DNA from: Muribaculaceae bacterium | Lineage (GTDB): Bacteria; Bacteroidota; Bacteroidia; Bacteroidales; Muribaculaceae | Assembly: GCA_902836725.1 (NCBI GenBank) | Contig: CADFRV010000097.1 | Coordinates: 1 to 9,124, forward strand | Reading direction: 5' to 3' | DNA: 9,124 nucleotides | In this document: piece by piece, positions 5,534 to 9,124 of the stretch | How positions within the stretch are numbered: position 1 is the first letter of the stretch | Layout of the letters: each line of letters starts with the position of its first letter | Notes under the pieces: model-generated | What the model saw: the letters and a program-made list of their open reading frames with translations, nothing else | Database searches by the model: none | Told to the model about the DNA's origin: nothing | Position numbers and translations under genes: made by a program

Positions 5534-8458
5534 TCAGTGGCGCATGCCGGGAGGGGGGCCGCCGGGACCGCCGGGACCGCGTCTGCCTCCGCGCATCATG
5601 TCACCTTCCGAGGCGTCGGGTTGCCGTCCTTTGCCGAATGTGTTGATCTTGTAGCTGAAAGTGAGCATGAAGTAGCGGGTGAGGGAGTTGTAACGGGTGT
5701 CGTCGATGTAGTTGGCCGTTACCGAGCGGCTTATGTTGGATCGCTGCTGCAGCAGGTCGAATCCCTTGAGCATGATTGTAGCCTGGCGGTTGCGCAGGAA
5801 CTGATATGCGATCGAGGCGTTCCACATCCATTCTTTCTGGTTGTACCCCTGTGTATAGCCGCTTGAAGCGGTGTAGGTGAGGTCGGTGGAGAGCACAAGG
5901 CCGAACGGTGTGTACCATGAGCCGTAGAACGATCCTCCGTAGTTGTGGATCGTGTTGGTGTTCACGTTCTCAAGGGTGTTGTATGTCTTCTGCATGCGCC
6001 AGTTCGGTCGCAGTTCAAGCTCGAGGCTCTGCGGACGGAAAGCGATCGACGGGCTTTCGGCTATCATCAGCGTGGTGGAGCGGTTGCGCAGTCCGTTGTT
6101 GTAGCCTATGCTGCGGTTGGCGTTGACGAAGATATGGTTGTTGAACGACCATGATTTGTTGTGGCCGAAAGGCTGCGAGAACATGTTCATCACACGGCCG
6201 TTCCACACGCCGTTCACATTCTCGTATGTGGTGTAGCGGCCGCCGGTCTCGTTATCGAACACTGTGCGGGATATGATGGCGTTCTGGGTCATCTGGCCGT
6301 CGGCCATCACCATTATGGAGCGCTGGCTCTCGGCATAGAATTTCTGGAAGCGCAGGCGCACGCTGTGGTTGAACTCAGGCGACAGGTCGGGGTTACCCTG
6401 TACGATGTTCATCGGGTTGGAGTTGTCCACCACCGGCTGCAGCTGTGTGAGCGAGGGCTGCGAGGAGCGGCCGTTGTAGTTCACCTCCACCGAGCTTTGC
6501 TTGTCCATGCGGTAGCGGTAGCGCAGGTAGGGGGCGTAGTTCCATACCCATCGTTCGGGGATGCTTTTGGCGCTGTTTATGAGGTCGATGCTTTTGGTCA
6601 TTGATGGCACAACTGAGAGGCCGGCATCGAGGGTATATTTGGCGCTCACTTTCTTGTAGCCCGCGCGTATATCCTGGTTCATGAAGTTGTTGCGGAACCG
6701 GTTGGAAATGTCGGGCTGATATTCCCAGGGACCGTACACGAACTCTGCGAAGTTGGGGTTGAGCGGATCGGGCAGTAGCCATGGGTTTTCGATGGGGGAG
6801 CGCTGGTCTACGATTTTGTCGGCATTGTTCCAGCGGTACTGTATGCGGTACGATACGGTGAGGAAATGTCCGTTGGCCACATCGCCAATCGGCTCTGTAA
6901 AGCTCAGGCGTCCGGAGACGTTGTTGGTCCAGCGGTGGTTTGAGGTGTATTGCTCGTAGACATATTCGCGGTAGCTTTCGGGATCGCTGTCGATCTCTTC
7001 ACGCTCGGCTTCCTCGAATGCGTCTTTGGGCGCTCCTGCTCCCTCCTTGTTGTTGAAGAAGGTGTATGCCAGCGAGTTTTCGTATTCCCTGACGTTTGAG
7101 AAGGAGTAGTTGGCCATCACGGAGAACGAGCGCCCGCGGTGCGACGCGAAGCTGTGGTTGTAGATCAACCGGCCTGAGGCTTCGATTGACTTTCCGTGTG
7201 ATCCGGCATTGTTGATGCTGTAGTTGATGGGTTGGTCAAACACGGTCTGGCCGTCGACGGTGCGCGCGCCGGTCATGCGGTCGGTGCTCGACGATGTGGA
7301 CCGGTTGGTGTTGTAAGAGAATGAGGGACGGAAGTCGAAGGTGTTGAATGAGTCTGGTTTCCATTCCACTCGGAAGTCGGCGCGGAGGTTGTGGCCGCGG
7401 TCACGGTTGAAGTTGCGGGAGCTTTCCCATTTGGAGTCGTTGGCGAAGAGATACTGGCGCTCGCGTGAGGTGCGTGTGTCGCGGTCGGTGTGTGAGTACA
7501 TCACGTCGCCGCCGAAACGCAGTTTCTCGTCTTTGCCAAGGTTGAAGTTGAGGCCGATCGACTGGCTTGTGGTGATGCCGCGTCCTCCGCCGAAACGCCG
7601 GAAACGGTTGCCGTTGTTGTCGGTGAATCCCATGCCGTTGGTGTTGTTGGCCGATCCAAGGAGTGTCACCTGGTTGTTGTCCCAGAAGCGGTTGATGTTG
7701 AACGATCCGAGATAACGGTCGTCTGTGCCGTATCCCCCCTCTATGTTGCCGAACCATCCGTTTTTCATGCCTTTCTTCACGGTGAGGTTGATGACGGTCT
7801 CGTCTTCCCCGTCGTCCACACCTGTGAGGCGTGCCAGATCGCTTTTGCGGTCTACCACCTGGAGTTTGTCAACGATGTTCACCGGGAGGTTCTTGGAGGC
7901 TACTTTGGGGTCGTCGGTGAAGAATTCCTTGCCGTCGATGAGGATCTTGGTGATCGATTTGCCGTTGGCGGTGATCTTGCCGTCGGAGTCCACCTCCACT
8001 CCGGGGAGGCGTTTGAGCAGGTCCTCCACCACGGCGTTCGGGGGCGTCTTGTATGTGTCGGCGTTGTACTCTATGGTGTCCTGCATCACTTTCATGGGTG
8101 TCTTCACACCGATCACGGTGGCTTCCTGGAGCAGGTATGATGACTCCATTATTTTAAGGGTGTCCATTTTCAGGTTAGCCTTCACGTCTATCGGCGCATA
8201 GCTTTTCGCATAGCCGATATAGTTGGCTTCCACAAGGTATTTCCCTTTTTTGAGGTCTGTGATGCGGAAATTGCCGTCAAGGTCTGTGATTCCTCCTTTG
8301 ACGAAAGCGGAGTCTTTCGCCTGCAACACACGCACTGTGGCATCCATGAGCGGTTCGCCGTTCTGGTCTGTCACGATGCCTGTCACGTTGTAGGCCCATG
8401 CCGCTATGGCAGTGACCGCTGCCACGGACAGCATCGAGTTTCGCCTCGAAATTTTCAT
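5534..8458 (-). CDS. Outer-membrane beta-barrel protein, TonB-receptor-like
   Basis: A 974-aa protein with the architecture of Bacteroidetes outer-membrane receptors. Residues 1-22 are a signal peptide, with cleavage after AWA. Residues about 24-105 form a carboxypeptidase-regulatory-like beta-sandwich (VTGIVTDQNGEPLMDATVRV, then DGNFRITDLKKGKYLVEANYIGY). Residues about 110-230 form a plug-like domain (VVEDLLKRLPGVEVDSDG, ITKILIDGKEFFTDDPK, NIVDKLQVVDRKSDLARL). The rest alternates aromatic-rich barrel strands with long polar loops and closes with YFMLTFSYKINTF near residue 941. I believe it belongs to the OMP_b-brl_3 type rather than canonical SusC, since no SusD-like lipoprotein gene is next to it. 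The transported or exported substrate cannot be told. A 33-residue Gly/Pro/Arg-rich tail (GGRRGPGGPGGPPPGMRH at the end) follows the last strand. The start is an ATG at 8458, directly before the signal peptide. The gene is flanked by its own -7 element and terminator. Confidence 0.92.
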   Translation of the reverse strand: MKISRRNSMLSVAAVTAIAAWAYNVTGIVTDQNGEPLMDATVRVLQAKDSAFVKGGITDLDGNFRITDLKKGKYLVEANYIGYAKSYAPIDVKANLKMDTLKIMESSYLLQEATVIGVKTPMKVMQDTIEYNADTYKTPPNAVVEDLLKRLPGVEVDSDGKITANGKSITKILIDGKEFFTDDPKVASKNLPVNIVDKLQVVDRKSDLARLTGVDDGEDETVINLTVKKGMKNGWFGNIEGGYGTDDRYLGSFNINRFWDNNQVTLLGSANNTNGMGFTDNNGNRFRRFGGGRGITTSQSIGLNFNLGKDEKLRFGGDVMYSHTDRDTRTSRERQYLFANDSKWESSRNFNRDRGHNLRADFRVEWKPDSFNTFDFRPSFSYNTNRSTSSSTDRMTGARTVDGQTVFDQPINYSINNAGSHGKSIEASGRLIYNHSFASHRGRSFSVMANYSFSNVREYENSLAYTFFNNKEGAGAPKDAFEEAEREEIDSDPESYREYVYEQYTSNHRWTNNVSGRLSFTEPIGDVANGHFLTVSYRIQYRWNNADKIVDQRSPIENPWLLPDPLNPNFAEFVYGPWEYQPDISNRFRNNFMNQDIRAGYKKVSAKYTLDAGLSVVPSMTKSIDLINSAKSIPERWVWNYAPYLRYRYRMDKQSSVEVNYNGRSSQPSLTQLQPVVDNSNPMNIVQGNPDLSPEFNHSVRLRFQKFYAESQRSIMVMADGQMTQNAIISRTVFDNETGGRYTTYENVNGVWNGRVMNMFSQPFGHNKSWSFNNHIFVNANRSIGYNNGLRNRSTTLMIAESPSIAFRPQSLELELRPNWRMQKTYNTLENVNTNTIHNYGGSFYGSWYTPFGLVLSTDLTYTASSGYTQGYNQKEWMWNASIAYQFLRNRQATIMLKGFDLLQQRSNISRSVTANYIDDTRYNSLTRYFMLTFSYKINTFGKGRQPDASEGDMMRGGRRGPGGPGGPPPGMRH

Positions 8459-8576
8459 CTGAATTCTCTCTTGTATAATAGTTATGAGTAAACGTGATGT
8501 TTCTGCGCGGTGAATATTTTTTAGAAAAATAATGTTGGAAACCTTAGCGTTCCCGCGCGCTCTCCTTTATAGGATA

Positions 8577-8584
8577 CAAAGTTA
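8577..8584 (-). promoter_or_regulatory. -7 element for the OM barrel gene
   Basis: TAACTTTG on the minus strand matches TAnnTTTG exactly. No good TTG lies 19-21 nt upstream (the sequence there reads TGTGAAC), so only the -7 element is supported. Transcription would start near 8570 and leave a 5' leader of about 110 nt before the ATG at 8458. No clear Shine-Dalgarno sequence precedes the ATG; GAGAGAATTCAG is the nearest purine stretch. Confidence 0.5.
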
Positions 8585-8725
8585 GCCATTTGGTAAAAGC
8601 GTGTTCACATCCTTTTGCTTTTATGCGCATCTTTTAAATCTTGTAAACACTTCAGCCGGTCTTTGTGTGGCGATTTTGTCCTCTGTGCTCTCTGGATGCG
8701 GGTAGCAGGAGAGTATGTTTCTATG

Positions 8726-8743
8726 TGTTAACTATTATTAACA
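8726..8743. promoter_or_regulatory. Possible operator, TGTTAA-N6-TTAACA
   Basis: A perfect 6-bp inverted repeat with a 6-nt spacer ends 31 nt upstream of the -33 element of the plus-strand promoter. The spacing of the half-sites (about one helical turn, 12 nt centre to centre) suits a dimeric helix-turn-helix regulator, and the position suits an activator. The half-site faintly resembles Crp/Fnr-type sites, but it does not match a consensus. AT-rich sequence makes short inverted repeats fairly likely by chance. Confidence 0.3.
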
Positions 8744-8774
8744 ATTTCAAATCTCATTTTTCTTAATTCGGATA

Positions 8775-8804
8775 TTGCTTTGTTAAGATTTTTAAATAAT
8801 TTTG
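8775..8804 (+). promoter_or_regulatory. Plus-strand promoter before the leader ORF
   Basis: TTG at 8775-8777 and TAATTTTG at 8797-8804 are separated by exactly 19 nt. This is the canonical Bacteroidetes primary-sigma arrangement (TTG-N19-TAnnTTTG), in a strongly AT-rich context. Transcription should begin near 8811, about 55 nt before the leader ATG at 8866. It is the best promoter match in the window. Confidence 0.72.
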
Positions 8805-8865
8805 CCGCTGATTCTATTTGATACGTGTAGACGATACTGACTGAAGACCTTAAACACCAGGAAAA

Positions 8866-8925
8866 ATGAGTGGCTTACATTACATCATCATTCCACTTAT
8901 GATTTTGGTATTTAGTGATTTGTAA
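8866..8925 (+). CDS. Putative branched-chain amino acid leader peptide, 19 aa
   Basis: The ORF reads MSGLHYIIIPLMILVFSDL. Nine of its 19 residues are branched-chain amino acids: Ile 7, 8, 9 and 13, Leu 4, 11, 14 and 19, and Val 15. The three consecutive Ile codons lie at 8884-8892. AGGA at 8859-8862 sits just before the ATG, an unusually clear ribosome-binding sequence for this genome. It lies about 55 nt after a consensus promoter and ends 7 nt before the first arm of a long-range RNA stem, as expected for an attenuator leader such as those of ilv or leu operons. A small hydrophobic membrane peptide is the main alternative. No homology search was possible, and the regulated gene is not in view. 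Confidence 0.55.
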   Translation: MSGLHYIIIPLMILVFSDL

Positions 8926-9030
8926 ATTGGCGGCCGGAGGCCTTTCCCCCTGTGCCGACAGTTCATGATACTGCGGCTGTGCTCCAGGAGCACAGTTTAT
9001 GCGGCCCGCCTCCGGCGCCCCGCATAAAGA
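8926..9030 (+). promoter_or_regulatory. Structured leader RNA, probable attenuator
   Basis: Several stems can form after the leader ORF. GCCGGAGGC (8933-8941) pairs perfectly with GCCTCCGGC (9008-9016). A local hairpin uses GCCG-A-CAGT (8954-8962) with ACTGCGGC (8970-8977). CTGTGCT (8977-8983) pairs with AGCACAG (8989-8995). TTTATGCGG (8996-9004) pairs with CCGCATAAA (9020-9028) and encloses the 9008-9016 arm. The long-range stem and the last hairpin therefore compete. A ribosome finishing at 8925 would cover 8933-8941 and favour the last hairpin; one stalled at the Ile codons would leave it free and favour the long-range stem. That is classic attenuator logic. The U-tract expected after an intrinsic terminator is missing (GACAGGATGCTA follows), so the exact termination mechanism is open. 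Confidence 0.5.
8996..9028 (+). terminator. Terminator-like hairpin of the putative attenuator
   Basis: A 9-bp stem (TTTATGCGG with CCGCATAAA) encloses a 15-nt loop that can itself form a 3-bp GCC/GGC helix. The loop contains the segment that can instead pair with 8933-8941. No U-run follows, so this is either a weak, factor-dependent terminator or a different kind of regulatory structure. Confidence 0.4.
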
Positions 9031-9110
9031 CAGGATGCTAATATCTGATTGTATCAGCTGCCTACGTAAGAGAGAGACAAGAAAAATCATTAATATCAAT
9101 TTAAGTTTAA

Positions 9111-9124
9111 ATGAAACATTCTAA
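9111..9124 (+). CDS. Start of a plus-strand gene, truncated by window edge
   Basis: Only ATG AAA CAT TCT and two further bases are visible (MKHS, then Asn or Lys). A TAA stop is directly in frame upstream (9108-9110), so the ORF cannot begin earlier in this frame. The AT-rich stretch before the ATG, without a Shine-Dalgarno sequence, is typical of Bacteroidetes gene starts. If the upstream leader is a branched-chain attenuator, this should be the first gene of an ilv or leu operon. The four visible residues cannot confirm that. Confidence 0.45.

Larger units (their letters stand above)
8459..8865. other. Divergent intergenic region
   Basis: About 400 nt separate the minus-strand barrel gene from the plus-strand leader ORF. 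The left part (8459-8570) is the barrel gene's untranslated leader. The middle (8585-8725) shows no ORF, repeat or motif I can support. The right part is AT-rich and holds the inverted repeat at 8726-8743 and the plus-strand promoter at 8775-8804. No tRNA or other known RNA fold is recognisable. Confidence 0.6.

Noticed and set aside
3352..8458. Protease and outer-membrane barrel as one operon
   Set aside because: The 180-nt gap holds a strong palindromic terminator and then a consensus promoter for the protease, so they look like separate transcription units.
8484..8513. Nine-codon plus-strand ORF (MSKRDVSAR) in the barrel gene's leader region
   Set aside because: It lies on the strand opposite the barrel transcript, with no plus-strand promoter before it and no structure after it. 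An ORF this short is expected by chance.
8926..9030. tRNA, T-box or a known riboswitch in the structured leader
   Set aside because: I see no acceptor stem, anticodon arm or T-loop sequence, no T-box bulge motif, and no riboswitch core that I recognise. The hairpin layout with a short Ile-rich ORF fits attenuation better.
8875..9099. Minus-strand ORF of 74 codons over the leader region
   Set aside because: It runs through the leader peptide and all the regulatory hairpins in antisense, and its middle is translated from hairpin arms. It has no promoter element or ribosome-binding site. The hydrophobic N-terminus comes from AT-rich sequence.

Overview
The window looks like a chromosomal segment of a gut-type Bacteroidales bacterium. 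I lean towards the Muribaculaceae/Bacteroidaceae side, but the sequence cannot fix the family. Four things point this way: a C10 (streptopain-like) peptidase with a short C-terminal sorting-like tail; an outer-membrane beta-barrel with a carboxypeptidase-regulatory N-terminal domain; promoters of the Bacteroidetes primary-sigma type (-33 TTG, -7 TAnnTTTG); and start codons with no strong Shine-Dalgarno sequence. All five large genes are on the minus strand, so they read from right to left. I see no tRNA, rRNA, insertion sequence, CRISPR array or phage gene.

Positions 1-3292 hold a probable minus-strand operon: rnz (ribonuclease Z), then dut (dUTPase) 22 nt later, then, 71 nt further on, an exported TPR-repeat protein that runs off the left edge. 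The TPR gene is open to base 1. It has a clear signal peptide if it starts at a TTG codon, because an in-frame stop lies five codons upstream. These are housekeeping genes (tRNA 3'-end processing, nucleotide-pool cleaning, envelope-associated TPR scaffold).

Positions 3308-5437 hold a single-gene unit: a secreted C10-family cysteine peptidase (666 aa). It has a near-consensus promoter upstream and a 13-bp stem terminator-like hairpin just after its stop codon. A perfect 48-bp palindrome at 5466-5513 separates it from the next unit.

Positions 5534-8584 hold a 974-aa outer-membrane beta-barrel protein with a TonB-receptor-like architecture. It has its own -7 element and a long 5' leader, no SusD partner, and an unusual Gly/Pro-rich tail after the last barrel strand.

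Positions 8726-9124 hold the most interesting region. A plus-strand transcription unit starts here with a consensus promoter, a 19-codon ORF in which 9 codons are Ile/Leu/Val (including three consecutive Ile), and then about 100 nt of strong, partly mutually exclusive hairpins. A new ORF starts at 9111 and leaves the window. The geometry fits a translation-coupled attenuator for a branched-chain amino acid operon. The regulated gene is outside the window, and the terminator-like hairpin has no U-tract, so this remains an inference. I found no clearly novel multi-gene system.
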